Part shown: positions 4,828 to 5,045 of the stretch, piece after piece
How the letters are laid out: each line of letters begins with the position of its first letter
Numbering within the stretch: position 1 is the stretch's first letter
DNA from: Paracoccaceae bacterium
Lineage (GTDB): Bacteria; Pseudomonadota; Alphaproteobacteria; Rhodobacterales; Rhodobacteraceae
Direction: 5' to 3'
Assembly (NCBI GenBank): GCA_026984895.1
Contig: JALSRF010000050.1
Coordinates: forward strand, 1-5,045
Length of the DNA: 5,045 nt
Translations under genes and position numbers: made by a program
Notes under the pieces: model-generated
What the model was told of the DNA's origin: nothing
Seen by the model: only the letters and a program-made list of their open reading frames with translations
The model's database searches: none

Positions 4828-5045
4828 AGCGCTGCCCCCACATCCAGCGCTTCGGCAAAACCTTCGGCGTGCTGCATCTCGTCGCGTTCGCGCTGGTGGA
4901 TGTCCGGCAGCGACAGGGCCCCGGAAATCCGAAGCGTGTCGGTGTAGTGGCGCAACAGCGGCAGCGTGATCAGCCCCTGCCGCAACACCCCCCACAGAAA
5001 GAAGAACAGAACATAGGCCCCGACGCCAAGCGTCGCCGTCAGCCA
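4824..5045 (-). CDS. YjgN/DUF898 family membrane protein, C-terminal fragment (5' end outside window)
   Basis: Reading the reverse strand from the last base of the window, the frame is open for 73 residues to a TGA at 4826-4824. The fragment begins in a hydrophobic segment, WLTATLGVGAYVLFFFLWGVL, which looks like the last membrane helix. It continues with RHYTDTLRISGALSLPDI and ends EGFAEALDVGAAL. The pattern of a final helix, an aromatic-plus-T-x-R-x-x-G block and a terminal EGFA-(D/E)-ALD-x-G tail resembles DUF898 (E. coli YjgN) inner-membrane proteins of unknown function. Its stop overlaps the GTG start of the M48 protease gene by four bases, so the two are translationally coupled. Most of the protein lies outside the window, so the family call rests on the tail and on this pairing. 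Confidence 0.7.
   Translation of the reverse strand, partial: WLTATLGVGAYVLFFFLWGVLRQGLITLPLLRHYTDTLRISGALSLPDIHQRERDEMQHAEGFAEALDVGAAL

Noticed and set aside
3562..4947. Long forward open frame opposite the M48 protease gene (461 codons)
   Set aside because: The reverse strand carries all M48 motifs in order. The forward translation has no recognisable domain and no ribosome binding site, so it is a shadow frame.

Overview
The base composition (GC-rich, strong G/C at third codon positions, long open antisense frames opposite the real genes) and the protein content point to chromosomal DNA of an alphaproteobacterium, most likely a Rhodobacterales/Paracoccaceae member. The best taxonomic hints are the short NfeD partner of an SPFH protein, the DUF3775 protein, and the DinB form with an N-terminal four-cysteine extension. 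No mobile element, phage gene, tRNA, rRNA or CRISPR array was seen. This assignment rests on remembered family resemblance; no search was run.

Layout, left to right. (1) The last 60 codons of a forward gene, probably rmuC, end at 183. (2) A small forward DUF3775 gene follows, best started at 270 and ending at 662. (3) Positions 663-1066 hold no convincing gene but contain several compact inverted repeats. (4) A reverse-strand two-gene operon encodes an SPFH/Band 7 membrane protein (TTG start at 2232) and a short NfeD-like membrane protein (1339 to 1067), with stop and start codons overlapping. (5) A 79-bp divergent intergenic region (2233-2311) separates that operon from (6) forward dinB (2312-3565), a Y-family DNA polymerase IV with all catalytic residues and an N-terminal Cys4 ribbon. 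(7) A 68-bp convergent gap separates dinB from (8) a reverse-strand operon. It contains the C-terminus of a YjgN/DUF898-type membrane protein, cut by the window edge, followed with a 4-base overlap by a membrane-anchored M48 metalloprotease.

Functionally there are two themes. One is membrane quality and organisation: SPFH plus NfeD, and YjgN-like protein plus M48 protease, each pair translationally coupled. The other is DNA repair and damage tolerance: RmuC and DinB. The two themes are neighbours, but nothing in the sequence shows that they form one system.

I found no convincing new multi-gene system. The parts most worth a second look are the structured 404-bp gap at 663-1066, the Cys4-ribbon DinB, and the NfeD protein that lacks the usual C-terminal OB-fold.
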